Shown here one piece after another: positions 54,185 through 62,313 of a DNA stretch of 64,000 nucleotides. Within the stretch, counting starts at the first letter, position 1, and the number at the start of each line of letters is the position of its first letter. The stretch lies in contig JAIXWG010000015.1 of assembly GCA_027482245.1 (NCBI GenBank), positions 186,001 through 250,000 of the forward strand, read 5' to 3'. This DNA is from Acetobacteraceae bacterium (lineage in GTDB: Bacteria > Pseudomonadota > Alphaproteobacteria > Acetobacterales > Acetobacteraceae). The position numbers were made by a program, and so were the translations under genes. The notes under the pieces were generated by a model, which saw nothing but the letters and a program-made list of their open reading frames with translations, had not been told where the DNA came from and made no database searches.

Positions 54185-55258
54185 ATGACGATCTCGGGCT
54201 TCGCCGCCGTGGACCGCGCCACGGAAGCCGCCAGCACGCTGCGCGCGCGCATCGCGGAGCAGACGCGGCAGACCTCCAGCGGCCAGCGTGCCGCGACCTA
54301 TGCGGGGCTCGGCGGCGATGCGCGCCGCGCCATCGACCTGCGGGCGGAAGTCGCGCGCCACGAATCGCTCGCCCGCGCCGCCGAACGCGGGGAGGCGCGC
54401 GCCGCCGTCACGCAATCCGCGCTGTCGCGCGTCACCACCATCACCACCGACATGGTCGCGACGGCGACGGCGCTGCTGAGCGGCGGCGCCACGCAGGTCA
54501 GCGCCGCCGCCATCGGCGCGCGCGCCGCGCTGCGCGAAGTCACCGGCATGATCAACGAACGCTACCAGGGGGAGAGCCTGTTCGGCGGCGCCGACCTGGA
54601 TGGCACGCCGATCCCGGGCCGCGTGGAGGACGGCAACCTCTTCGCCGCCATCAAGGATGCGATGAAGGGCATGGCCACGGGCGGCGGCGCCGCGCTGCGC
54701 GGCACGCTGCGCGACCTCGGCGCCAGCAACGCCCCCGCCATTACGCCCTTTTCCGCCTATGCCACCGCGGCCGCGAACGGAGAGGTGGAGGACAGCCTGA
54801 CCTCCGTGCCGGTCAGCGAGGGTGGTGCCGTGCAGATCGGCCTCTACCCCAACCGCAACGCGGCCGCGACGCCGTCGAAGGACGCGGACAGCACCGGATC
54901 CTGGGCGCGCGACCTGATCTACGGGCTCTCCGTCATCGCCAACATGGACCAGCTCGGCGTCACCGACGGCGCGGACTACCAGCAGGTCGTCAACGGTGCG
55001 CTCGGCGCGCTGCGCGCCGGGCTGTCGGGCGTGAGCGACGAGGCCGCGGGCCTCGGTACCGCGGAGAAGCGGCTGACCGATTCCCGCGTGCGCCACACCG
55101 ACCTCGCCACCCAGCTGGAGGGCCAGCTGTCACAGGTGGAGGGCATCGACCTGGCGGAGGCGATCAGCCGCGCCCAGGCCACGCAGACGCAGCTGGAGGC
55201 GAGCTACCGGTCGCTCGCCATGCTCTCCAGCCTGTCGCTGACCAAGTTCCTGGGCTGA
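54185..55258 (+). CDS. flgL: flagellar hook-associated protein 3 (HAP3)
   Basis: A 357-residue FlgL/flagellin-fold protein. The N-terminal helix (ISGFAAVDRATEAASTLRAR) and the C-terminal coil (DLAEAISRAQATQTQLEASY ... SLSLTKFLG) form the D0/D1 pair. MTGMINERYQGESLFGG-like text in the middle matches the conserved GxxLFxG segment of this family. Start ATG 54185 is chosen over 54179 because AAGGGGAG lies six bases before it and would touch the earlier ATG. It is the second gene of a flgKL unit that ends at a Rho-independent terminator. Confidence 0.92.
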   Translation: MTISGFAAVDRATEAASTLRARIAEQTRQTSSGQRAATYAGLGGDARRAIDLRAEVARHESLARAAERGEARAAVTQSALSRVTTITTDMVATATALLSGGATQVSAAAIGARAALREVTGMINERYQGESLFGGADLDGTPIPGRVEDGNLFAAIKDAMKGMATGGGAALRGTLRDLGASNAPAITPFSAYATAAANGEVEDSLTSVPVSEGGAVQIGLYPNRNAAATPSKDADSTGSWARDLIYGLSVIANMDQLGVTDGADYQQVVNGALGALRAGLSGVSDEAAGLGTAEKRLTDSRVRHTDLATQLEGQLSQVEGIDLAEAISRAQATQTQLEASYRSLAMLSSLSLTKFLG

Positions 55259-55287
55259 CGCCACGTCGCAGCGCCGGGCGTAACGCA

Positions 55288-55320
55288 CCGCGCCATCCCG
55301 CAGGGGGTGGCGCGGTTTTT
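55288..55320 (+). terminator. Rho-independent terminator after flgL
   Basis: An 8-bp stem (CCGCGCCA / TGGCGCGG) with a GC-rich loop is followed by TTTTT at about 55316-55320. It is the clearest intrinsic terminator in the window and ends the flgKL transcript. Confidence 0.85.
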
Positions 55321-55340
55321 CGTTGTGGCGTCAGGGAGGA

Positions 55341-55450
55341 CCGGGGAAGGCGCTGCCTTCCCCGGACCCCATCCGCCAGGGTCCGGCGGGACCCTGGACC
55401 GCGGGGTTTTGGTCGATCAAGGGAGGGGTGCAGGGGGACAGCGTCCCCCT
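55341..55450. repeat. double-hairpin intergenic repeat, diverged copy 4
   Basis: CCGGGGAAGGC/GCCTTCCCCGG (55341-55365, 3-nt loop), spacer GACCCCATCCG, then CCAGGGTCC/GGGACCCTGG (about 55376-55397), and a third palindrome CAGGGGGAC/GTCCCCCTG near 55431-55450. The layout matches the copies at 1.5, 14.2 and 37.2 kb with compensating changes in the second stem. Confidence 0.75.
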
Positions 55451-55460
55451 GCTGCTGCGC

Positions 55461-56312
55461 TCAGAAGAGGCGGCGGTTGCCGATGCCGCCCAGGCCGACA
55501 TCGGCCACCACATGCGGCGCCCGGACGGATGCCACCTGCATCGGCGCCGCCTGCACCGGCGCAGGCTGGGCCGGCGCGGCACTCGGTGCCGGGTTGGGCG
55601 TGGCGGCCGGCAGATTCTGCCCAGCGCCGCCAGGGCCACGGCCCGCAATCGGGATCGGCGCGGCGCGATAGGAATCCAGCGCGCCCCGCGCGGGCGGCGC
55701 CACGGCGGCCAGCGTCATGCCCCCCGGCGCCGCCGGCGCGGCGGCCAGGCGCGGCACCACGGCCGGCTCCGGCGTCGGCGACCGACGCTCATTCGCCATC
55801 ACCGCGGCCAGGCGCGCGCGGTAGCGTTCGGCGAATTCCGGCGTCTGCGAATGGTAGTGCCCCGCGGCCGTCGTCCAGTCCCCCGCCCGCTGCTGCAGGC
55901 TCGTCAGGAAGCGTGCGGCGTAGCGGGCGCTGGCCTGCGGGTCGAAGGCTTCCTCCAGGCTGGCGAAGGCGTTGGGGTGGTGGCGCAGGTTGATCTGCAT
56001 GCAGCCCACATCGATGGACCGCACGCCGGACGCCTGCAGGGCGCGCACCGCCTCCACCGCCGCCTCGCGCGATGGGAAGAAACTGCCGCGTCCCTCCGCA
56101 TTGATGGTCCAGGGCCAGGGGTCGAAGGCGCCCGTCTCCGGATCGCGCCGGCCGCTTTCCACGCGGCCGATGCCCAGCAGCAGCCGGTCGGGAATCGAGA
56201 ACTCGGCCTCCGCCGCCGTGATGGCGGCGCGGCACAGCGCGACCTGCGCGCGCGCGGGCGTGCCCAGCAGGAAGGATGCAAGCAGCAGCAGGGAAGACAG
56301 GATGCGGATCAT
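55461..56312 (-). CDS. flagellum-associated lytic transglycosylase (SLT domain)
   Basis: A 283-residue exported protein. The signal peptide is MIRILSSLLLLASFLLGTPARAQ. The SLT domain at about 25-155 has the catalytic Glu in GIGRVESGRRDP, then GCMQINLRHHPNAF and YAARFLTSLQQRAGDWT. The C-terminal 120 residues are Ala/Pro-rich and low in complexity, ending VVADVGLGGIGNRRLF. Its position between flgKL and fliX-like/mot genes suggests that it opens peptidoglycan for the flagellar rod or motor (inference from context). It is transcribed against its neighbours. Confidence 0.85.
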   Translation of the reverse strand: MIRILSSLLLLASFLLGTPARAQVALCRAAITAAEAEFSIPDRLLLGIGRVESGRRDPETGAFDPWPWTINAEGRGSFFPSREAAVEAVRALQASGVRSIDVGCMQINLRHHPNAFASLEEAFDPQASARYAARFLTSLQQRAGDWTTAAGHYHSQTPEFAERYRARLAAVMANERRSPTPEPAVVPRLAAAPAAPGGMTLAAVAPPARGALDSYRAAPIPIAGRGPGGAGQNLPAATPNPAPSAAPAQPAPVQAAPMQVASVRAPHVVADVGLGGIGNRRLF

Positions 56313-56522
56313 GCGCGCGGCATCGCAACGCCCATGCCAGCACCGCTACCAATTCTGAACCGCGGCCATCATCACGGACGGGCGGGACGCACCGATCACG
56401 AAGCCGCGCGACGCTGGCAGCGCGGCGGCACGGCGGGGCCGTACCGGCCGCATTGTTCACACCGCAGAAATCGACGGCGCGCAAACGGGCAGGCGTCAGA
56501 CCCAGAAGGGGTGCCCCTGCCC

Positions 56523-56966
56523 ATGTTGCGCGTTGCCACCGCCGCCCCTCCGACGCTGCCCCCCGCGGCATCGCGGCTGCGCGCGCTGCGCGGTGACTTC
56601 GGCGCGCTGCTCGGCGGTGCCGAATCCGCCGGCGGCGTGATGGCCGGCAGCGGCCCCGCCTCCGCCGCCGGGCTGCTCGCCATCCAGGGCGCCGCGGACC
56701 AGGGCGACCCGCCGCCACGCCGTCGCCGCCCCTCGCCACAGGACGCGGCGCGGCAGGGCATCGCGCTGCTGCGCGACATGCAGCGCCGCCTGCTGGCCGA
56801 TGAACCACCGGCGATGGAGGTGCTGGAAGCCGCCGCGGCGGAAGCGGAATCCCTGGCCGCCGAGGGCGCGGAGGCGCGGCGCGTCTGCGCGCCCGTGGCG
56901 CTGCGCCTGCGGATCGAGATCGCGAAGCGGCTGCCGCCTGACGGCGCGGCCGCCAGCTGCGCCTGA
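56523..56966 (+). CDS. FliX-like flagellar assembly regulator
   Basis: A 147-residue protein with a Pro/Ala-rich N-terminus and a helical C-terminal half: GLLAIQGAADQGD, a RRRR patch, IALLRDMQRRLLAD, and the closing VALRLRIEIAKRLPP. The LLALQ-type and RxxxExAK-type motifs match the FliX family, which in Caulobacter links early flagellar assembly to FlbD-dependent transcription. The similarity is recognisable but modest. It lies 84 bp upstream of the CtrA-like regulator and shares a 210-bp divergent region with the transglycosylase gene. The symbol is left blank because the match was judged by eye. Confidence 0.65.
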   Translation: MLRVATAAPPTLPPAASRLRALRGDFGALLGGAESAGGVMAGSGPASAAGLLAIQGAADQGDPPPRRRRPSPQDAARQGIALLRDMQRRLLADEPPAMEVLEAAAAEAESLAAEGAEARRVCAPVALRLRIEIAKRLPPDGAAASCA

Positions 56967-57050
56967 GGCGCGGTGGACATGTCCTTCTTCAGCGCCGCCC
57001 CCGTCACGGCGGCGCCCTATCACCCTGCGAAAAGCGCGAGGCAAAGACCG

Positions 57051-57827
57051 ATGAGAATCCTGCTCGGCGTCACGGCCGATGATCGCGCGCCGCTCCGCCA
57101 GGCCCTGACCGGGGCCGGCCGTTTCGTGGAGCAGGCGGCGGACCTGGATGGCATCGGCGTGACGACGGCGGAAAGCGGACCCTTCGATGCCGTCGTGCTG
57201 AGCGTGGAGGATCTGGGCCGCGAAGCCCTGCCCGTGCTGCGCGACATCCGCCGCCATGGCGTGCAGTCCCCCATCCTCGTCATCGCGGGCCCGGCGACGG
57301 CGGCGGAGGAAGCGGCGGCGCTGAACCATGGCGCGGATGACCTGGTGGCGCGCCCCGTCTTCGGCCCCGTCGTCGTCGCGCGCGTGCAGGCCATGGTGCG
57401 GCGCACCGCCGCCCATGCGCCCTCCGTCCTGCTCTGCGGCAATGTCGCACTGGACCGGGACCGGCAATCCGTCCTGGTCGATGGCCGGCCCGTCAACATC
57501 ACGGGGCGGGAGTTCGAGGTGCTGGAGACGCTGCTGCTCCGCCGCTCCGCCCTGCTGAGCAAGGAGCGCTTCATGAGCCGCCTCTATGGCGACGAGGAAG
57601 GGCCCGACCAGCGCATCATCGACGTCTTCGTCTGCAAGCTGCGCCGCAAGCTGGCCGCCGCCGGCGCGGCGGAGATCGTGCGCACCGTCTGGGGCCTGGG
57701 CTATGTGGCGGAGGATCCGGGCCCCGCCGCGGTCGCCGCCGCGCGCGCCCGCTTCGCCGCCGGCCAGCCCCGCGCCCGCCGCGCCCACCTGGTGCCCGCC
57801 GCCGGCTTCGGCCTGGCCGGCGCCTGA
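57051..57827 (+). CDS. CtrA/FtcR-like flagellar regulator with pseudo-receiver (paralogue 3, Asp to Ser)
   Basis: A 258-residue protein with a CtrA-type winged helix: ITGREFEVLETLLLRRSALL, IIDVFVCKLRRKLAAAG and RTVWGLGYVAED. In the receiver the phospho-Asp is Ser51 (DAVVLSVEDLG), the acidic pocket is displaced (MRILLGVTADD) and the conserved Lys is Arg (ADDLVARPVF). The tail (PAAVAAARARFAAG) matches the paralogue at 47.6 kb. Its place between the fliX-like gene and motB suggests control of flagellar genes, comparable to FtcR in Rhizobiales. ATG 57051 is used; an in-frame ATG at 56973 would add 26 residues. Confidence 0.88.
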   Translation: MRILLGVTADDRAPLRQALTGAGRFVEQAADLDGIGVTTAESGPFDAVVLSVEDLGREALPVLRDIRRHGVQSPILVIAGPATAAEEAAALNHGADDLVARPVFGPVVVARVQAMVRRTAAHAPSVLLCGNVALDRDRQSVLVDGRPVNITGREFEVLETLLLRRSALLSKERFMSRLYGDEEGPDQRIIDVFVCKLRRKLAAAGAAEIVRTVWGLGYVAEDPGPAAVAAARARFAAGQPRARRAHLVPAAGFGLAGA

Positions 57828-57850
57828 CGGGACGGGCCAGGAGGCACCCC

Positions 57851-58891
57851 ATGGCGAAACCAGGCGGCAAGGGCAACCAGCCCACGATCGTCATCAAGCG
57901 GATCGAGGATGGCGAGCACGCGCACCACGGCGGCGCGTGGAAGATCGCCTATGCCGACTTCGTCACGGCGATGATGGCCTTCTTCCTGCTGATGTGGCTG
58001 GTCAACGCCACGACGGAAGCGCAGCGCCGCGGCATCGCCGACTATTTCGCGCAGCCCAACGAACTGGCCCGCGGGCCGAGCGGTTCCGGCCAGCCCTTCG
58101 GCGGCCGCAGCCTCTACAGCGACGGGCCGCTGATCGCCGACGCGCCGCTGGTGCCGACCATGCGCACCGCCCAGCCCGGCCTGGATGCGGAGGAGGAGGA
58201 GGAAGGCCCGGAGATCCGCCTGCCCCGTCCTTCCGCCCGCCAGGCGACGCCGCCCGCCCAGGCGGTGCCGGATGGCGACGCCATGGCCGATGCCGCCCGC
58301 CGCGCCGGCGACCTGGATGCCGCGCTGCGCGGTGCCGACAATGTCGCCCGGCGTGGTTCGGTGGACAACGAGGCGCTGCGCCGCGCGGCCGAAGCCGCAC
58401 GCCAGGAACTGCTGACCCGCGCGGCGGAGGAGATCCGCCAGGCCGTCCGCAACGATCCTGCCCTCGCCTCGCTCGGCCGGCAGCTGATCGTGGAGGAGGT
58501 GCCGGAGGGGCTCCGCATCCAGCTGGTGGATGCGGAAGGCCAGCCGGTGTTCGAGACCGGCCGCGCCGCCCCCAATGAACGCGGCCGCGCGCTGCTGCTG
58601 CGCGTGGCGCAGGTGCTGGCCCGCCTGCCGCATCCCATCGAGATCACCGGCCACACCGATGCCGCGCCCTTCCGGGGCGGCGCGGAACGGTCCAACTGGG
58701 ACCTCTCCGCCGAACGCGCCAATGCGACGCGCCGCCTGCTGGTCGATGCCGGCGTCACCGACCGCCGCATGCGCAGCGTGACCGGCCGCGCGGAGCGCGA
58801 GCTCCTCGTCCCCGCCAACCCGCTTGATGCCGCGAACCGACGGGTCGCGGTGCTGATGCTGCTGCCAGCCCAAGGAGGGACTGCGCCATGA
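57851..58891 (+). CDS. motB: flagellar motor protein MotB
   Basis: A 346-residue stator protein. The single TM helix has the ion-binding Asp36 (IAYADFVTAMMAFFLLMWLV), followed by the plug region (ATTEAQRRGIADYFAQP). A long linker of about 130 residues includes an acidic run near residue 115. The OmpA-like peptidoglycan-binding domain has EITGHTDAAPFRGG, NWDLSAERANATRRLL and NRRVAVLMLL. Proton use is likely for this MotB type but is not proven. Its stop overlaps the ATG of motA by 4 bp; the usual order is motA-motB, so it is reversed here. Confidence 0.95.
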   Translation: MAKPGGKGNQPTIVIKRIEDGEHAHHGGAWKIAYADFVTAMMAFFLLMWLVNATTEAQRRGIADYFAQPNELARGPSGSGQPFGGRSLYSDGPLIADAPLVPTMRTAQPGLDAEEEEEGPEIRLPRPSARQATPPAQAVPDGDAMADAARRAGDLDAALRGADNVARRGSVDNEALRRAAEAARQELLTRAAEEIRQAVRNDPALASLGRQLIVEEVPEGLRIQLVDAEGQPVFETGRAAPNERGRALLLRVAQVLARLPHPIEITGHTDAAPFRGGAERSNWDLSAERANATRRLLVDAGVTDRRMRSVTGRAERELLVPANPLDAANRRVAVLMLLPAQGGTAP

Positions 58892-59748
58892 TCCTGATCG
58901 GCGGCTTTGCCGTATTGCTGGGCTGCGTCTTCGGCGGCTTCATCATCGCGGGCGGCCACATGGAGCCGATCCTGCATTCGCTGCCCTATGAGATGCTGAT
59001 CATCGGCGGCGCCGCCGTCGGCAGCTTCCTCATGTCCAACTCGATCTCCGACGTGAAGCACACGCTGGGCGGCATCGGGAAGGCGATGAAGGGCAGCAAG
59101 TACAAGACGCAGGACTACCTCGACCTCGGCGTGCTGCTGCACAAGCTGCTGAAGGTGGCGCAGTCCAAGGGCGCCGCGGGGCTGGAGCCGCATATCGAGC
59201 GGCCGGAGGAAAGCGCGATCTTCCAGGCCTATCCCCGCATCATGGCCGACCACCACGCCACACACCTGATCTGCGACTATTTGCGCATGGTCGGCATGAA
59301 CGCCGACGATCCTCACCAGATCGAGGACATCATGGCGAGCGAGCTGAAGAAGGTGAAGAACGAGGAGATGCACGCCGCCCATGCGCTGCAGAACATGGCG
59401 GATGCGCTGCCCGCGCTCGGCATCGTCGCCGCCGTGCTCGGCGTCATCAAGACCATGGGCTCCATCGACAAGCCGCCGGCGGTGCTGGGCGCGATGATCG
59501 GCTCGGCGCTCGTCGGCACCTTCCTCGGCGTGTTGCTCGCCTACGGGCTCGTCGGCCCCATCGCCGTCCGCCTGAAGGGCGTGGTGGAGGAGGATGCGCG
59601 GTTCCTGGAGGTGATCCGCGCCGTCCTCGTCGCGCATCTGCACGGCAATGCGCCGCAGGTCGCGATCGAGGTCGGCCGCAAGACCATCCCCTCGGGCCTC
59701 ATGCCCAACTTCGCCGCGATGGAGACGGCGCTGCAGGAAGCGAAGTAG
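58888..59748 (+). CDS. motA: flagellar motor stator protein MotA
   Basis: A 286-residue membrane protein with four TM helices: TM1 near 3-23 (LIGGFAVLLGCVFGGFII), TM2 near 35-50, a large cytoplasmic loop carrying the charged residues that contact FliG (MASELKKVKNEEMHAAHALQ), and TM3/TM4 with LPALGIVAAVLGVIKTMGSI and GTFLGVLLAYGLVGPIA. It forms the ion channel with MotB. The ATG overlaps the motB stop (ATGA), so the two subunits are made in a coupled way. It is followed by a 43-bp gap to the GntR gene. Confidence 0.96.
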   Translation: MILIGGFAVLLGCVFGGFIIAGGHMEPILHSLPYEMLIIGGAAVGSFLMSNSISDVKHTLGGIGKAMKGSKYKTQDYLDLGVLLHKLLKVAQSKGAAGLEPHIERPEESAIFQAYPRIMADHHATHLICDYLRMVGMNADDPHQIEDIMASELKKVKNEEMHAAHALQNMADALPALGIVAAVLGVIKTMGSIDKPPAVLGAMIGSALVGTFLGVLLAYGLVGPIAVRLKGVVEEDARFLEVIRAVLVAHLHGNAPQVAIEVGRKTIPSGLMPNFAAMETALQEAK

Positions 59749-59779
59749 GCGCCGCCTTTCCCTGCACGGCCCTTCGGGA

Positions 59780-59794
59780 CATTGTCGGACAATG
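59780..59794. promoter_or_regulatory. GntR/FadR-type operator palindrome over the gntR start codon
   Basis: CATTGTCGGACAATG is a perfect 15-bp inverted repeat centred on 59787; its last three bases are the ATG of the GntR gene. The core TTGTCGGACAA fits the GT-N(1-3)-AC pattern of FadR-subfamily operators. Binding there would block initiation, so autorepression is likely. Confidence 0.7.
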
Positions 59795-60481
59795 ACCGCC
59801 CATGGTCCGACCCTGGCTGAGCCGTCCCCGCCCGAGGCCCGCAACCGCGTGGAGACGCTGGCCGGGACGCTGCGCGACCGCGTGCGGGATGGCCTCTACG
59901 GCCCCGGCCACCGGCTGGTGGAAGCGGCGCTGGTGGCGGAATTCGGCACCAGCCGCGGCGTGGTCCGCGAAGCCTTCCAGCGCCTGGCGGCGGAGGGCGT
60001 GCTGGAGATCGCCCCCAACCGCGGCGCCGCCGTGCGCCGCCTGGCCCGCGCTGACATCACCGCCATGGCGCCGGTGAGGGAGGCGCTGGAGGGCCTGGCG
60101 GCGCGCCTTGCGACCGGGGCCGCCCCCGCCGCGCGGGACCGGCTGCTGGCGAGCCTCGCGGACCAGCGTGCGGCGGAAGCGGCGGATGACCCCGTGGACA
60201 CCTTCGCCCGCGCCGACCTCCTCTTCCACCGCCTGGTCCTGGACCTCGCCGCCAATGCGCCGCTGGCGGAGGCGCTGCGCCCGCTGTCCCCAGCGCTGCC
60301 ACGGCCTGTCCTGGAGCGCCTGCTGGACCGCCCGGCGCGGCAGCGGGCGACGGAGGAGCATGCCCGCGTGGTGGCGGCGCTGCTGATGGGGGACGGGGCG
60401 GCGGCGGAAGCCGGCATGCGGCTCCATGTCCGCAACGCCTGCGCTGCGCTGCTGGCGCTGCCCGGCACCGACCTGGCCTGA
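59792..60481 (+). CDS. GntR-family transcriptional regulator, FCD (FadR-like) type
   Basis: A 229-residue repressor-type regulator. The winged helix has GPGHRLVEAALVAEFGTSRG and VVREAFQRLAAEGVLEI, then an all-helical FCD domain (VREALEGLAARLATG ... DLLFHRLVLDLAANAPL ... EEHARVVAALLMGD) that binds carboxylate or sugar-acid ligands via metal-coordinating His/Asp. ATG 59792 is part of a perfect palindrome that is likely its own operator. The target genes are not obvious; the JmjC gene lies 75 bp downstream and could be coregulated. Confidence 0.9.
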   Translation: MTAHGPTLAEPSPPEARNRVETLAGTLRDRVRDGLYGPGHRLVEAALVAEFGTSRGVVREAFQRLAAEGVLEIAPNRGAAVRRLARADITAMAPVREALEGLAARLATGAAPAARDRLLASLADQRAAEAADDPVDTFARADLLFHRLVLDLAANAPLAEALRPLSPALPRPVLERLLDRPARQRATEEHARVVAALLMGDGAAAEAGMRLHVRNACAALLALPGTDLA

Positions 60482-60556
60482 CGCCGCGCGCCCCCCTTCC
60501 GCGCCGGCCCCCGCCCGCCGATGATGCGCCATCGGATCGGCGGGGAGACGGCGGGC

Positions 60557-61729
60557 ATGGGTGGCATGGCGGAGGAAGCCTGGGCGCTGGGCTTCGGCGA
60601 CCTGTCGGTGGAGGACGGCTTCGCGCTGCGGGAGGGGACGGAGTGGCGCCACTTCCCGGCCCCCGACCCCGGCCGCTACGCGCCCCTGCTGTCCATCGCG
60701 GACCTCGATGCCTTCCTGGCGACGGATGCCGCGCGGCGGCCGCGCATCTCCATGGCCGATGGCAGCCGCCAGGGCAGCGCCGCGGTGCCGGAGGATGAGT
60801 ATGCCGGCGCCGATGGCGCGGCCGACCTCCCCCGCCTGTTCCGCGCCTTCGACCGGGGCGCGACGCTCGTCGTTTCCCAGTTCCACGAACTCCACCCGGC
60901 GCTGGCGCGCTTCTGCCGGGGGCTGGAACAGGTCTTCCTGCATGCGGTGCAGGCCAACATCTACCTGACGCCGCCGGGCGCCCAGGGCTTCCGCATGCAT
61001 TACGACACGCATGACGTGCTGGTCCTGCAGGTGACCGGGGAGAAGCACTGGCGCATCTGGCCCGGCCAGCCCTTCCCGGCACCCACGCGCCGCACCCCCT
61101 GGGTCGGGGGCGTGGAGCCGCTGGCCGAGGCCGTGGAGGTCACCATGCGCCCGGGCGATGCCCTCTACGTCCCCCGCGGCGTGCTGCATGACGCGGCGGC
61201 GCAGGATGGGGCGGCGCCATCCCTGCACGTGACCGTCGGCTTCATGGAACCCTCCTTCGCCAGCGTGCTGCGCATGGCGGTGGACCTGCTGGAGGAGGCG
61301 GAGCCGGGCCTCCGCGCCGCCTTCCCCACCTGGCGCCTGGCCGAGGGCCCGGGCGCCCTCGCCCCCCTCGCCCGGCCCCTGGCGGCCCTGCTGGCGGAGC
61401 CCGCGGCGCTGGAGCGCACGGCGCTCGCCCTGCTGGACCGCCTGGCCGCAGAGCGCGCGCCGATGCTGGGCCGCGGCCTCTTCCCCCGCCTGCCGGAGGG
61501 CGCGACGCGGCTCCGCCTCGCCTCCGGCGTGCTGCACGCCCTGGTGCCGGATGATGAAACCGGCGGCGCCTGGCTGCGCTGGGCCGGGGACCCGCTGGCC
61601 CTGTCGCCGGAGGAAGCCGGCTGGATCGCCGCCCTGGCGGAGGGCACGACGCCGGATGCGCTGGGCGGGGATGCGCTGGCCTTCTGCCGTCGCCTCACCC
61701 GGCTGGGGTTGCTGGAGGAGGAGGCGTGA
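60557..61729 (+). CDS. JmjC-domain 2-oxoglutarate oxygenase (RoxA/cupin-like)
   Basis: A 390-residue protein of the JmjC/cupin_4 family, to which the bacterial ribosomal-protein arginine hydroxylases belong. The iron ligands are visible as HYDTHDV (H-x-D) and the distal His in YVPRGVLHDA, with VTGEKHWRIW between them. A helical dimerisation region and a C-terminal winged-helix-like part follow, as in YcfD/RoxA. It probably hydroxylates a ribosomal protein side chain. ATG 60557 is chosen for the GGGGAG upstream; 60521 is possible. The stop overlaps the start of the reductase gene. Confidence 0.82.
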   Translation: MGGMAEEAWALGFGDLSVEDGFALREGTEWRHFPAPDPGRYAPLLSIADLDAFLATDAARRPRISMADGSRQGSAAVPEDEYAGADGAADLPRLFRAFDRGATLVVSQFHELHPALARFCRGLEQVFLHAVQANIYLTPPGAQGFRMHYDTHDVLVLQVTGEKHWRIWPGQPFPAPTRRTPWVGGVEPLAEAVEVTMRPGDALYVPRGVLHDAAAQDGAAPSLHVTVGFMEPSFASVLRMAVDLLEEAEPGLRAAFPTWRLAEGPGALAPLARPLAALLAEPAALERTALALLDRLAAERAPMLGRGLFPRLPEGATRLRLASGVLHALVPDDETGGAWLRWAGDPLALSPEEAGWIAALAEGTTPDALGGDALAFCRRLTRLGLLEEEA

Positions 61730-62313
61730 TGCGCATCATCGGGATCGCCGGCAGCCTGCGCGCCGCCTCCACCAACCGCGCCCTGCTGCGCGCCGCGGCC
61801 ACCATGCTGCCCGATGGCGTGACGCTGGAGGTGGCCGAGATCGGCGACCTGCCGCTGATGAACGAGGATCTGGAGAAGCCCGCCTGGCCGGAGCCCGTGC
61901 AGCGGCTTCGCCGCCACCTCTGGACTGCCGATGCGCTGCTGGTCGCCTGCCCCGAATACAATGCCGGCATCCCCGCGCCCCTGAAGAACGCCATCGACTG
62001 GGCCTCGCGCGGGGAGGGGATCGGCGGCGTCACCGCGCCCGATGGCGAGACGCGGAAGACGCCGCTGGCTGACCTGCCCGCCGGCATCATCGGCACCTCC
62101 CCCGGCATGCTCGGCACCGCCCGCGCGCAGCAGCATCTGCGAATGTCGCTGCAGGCCATCGGCATGCGCGTGATGCCGGGGCCGGAAGCCTTCGTCGGCG
62201 CCGCGCGGGGCAAGTTCGACGCGGAGGGCAACCTGGTGGATGAGGCGAGCCGCGCCGCGGTCGGCCGCGTCGTGGCGGGGCTGGTGGCCTGGGCGAAGCG
62301 CCTGCGCGATTAA
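61729..62313 (+). CDS. NADPH-dependent FMN reductase / quinone reductase-like
   Basis: A 194-residue flavodoxin-fold protein. The FMN phosphate loop is IAGSLRAASTNRALL, and the isoalloxazine-contacting loop is CPEYNAGIPAPLKNAIDWAS, the classic PEYN motif of ChrR/ArsH/SsuE-like reductases. Such enzymes reduce free FMN, quinones or azo dyes with NADPH. ATG 61729 overlaps the TGA of the JmjC gene by one base, with GGAGGAGG upstream, so translation is coupled. The 3' end overlaps the stop codon of the convergent lolA gene. Confidence 0.9.
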   Translation: MRIIGIAGSLRAASTNRALLRAAATMLPDGVTLEVAEIGDLPLMNEDLEKPAWPEPVQRLRRHLWTADALLVACPEYNAGIPAPLKNAIDWASRGEGIGGVTAPDGETRKTPLADLPAGIIGTSPGMLGTARAQQHLRMSLQAIGMRVMPGPEAFVGAARGKFDAEGNLVDEASRAAVGRVVAGLVAWAKRLRD

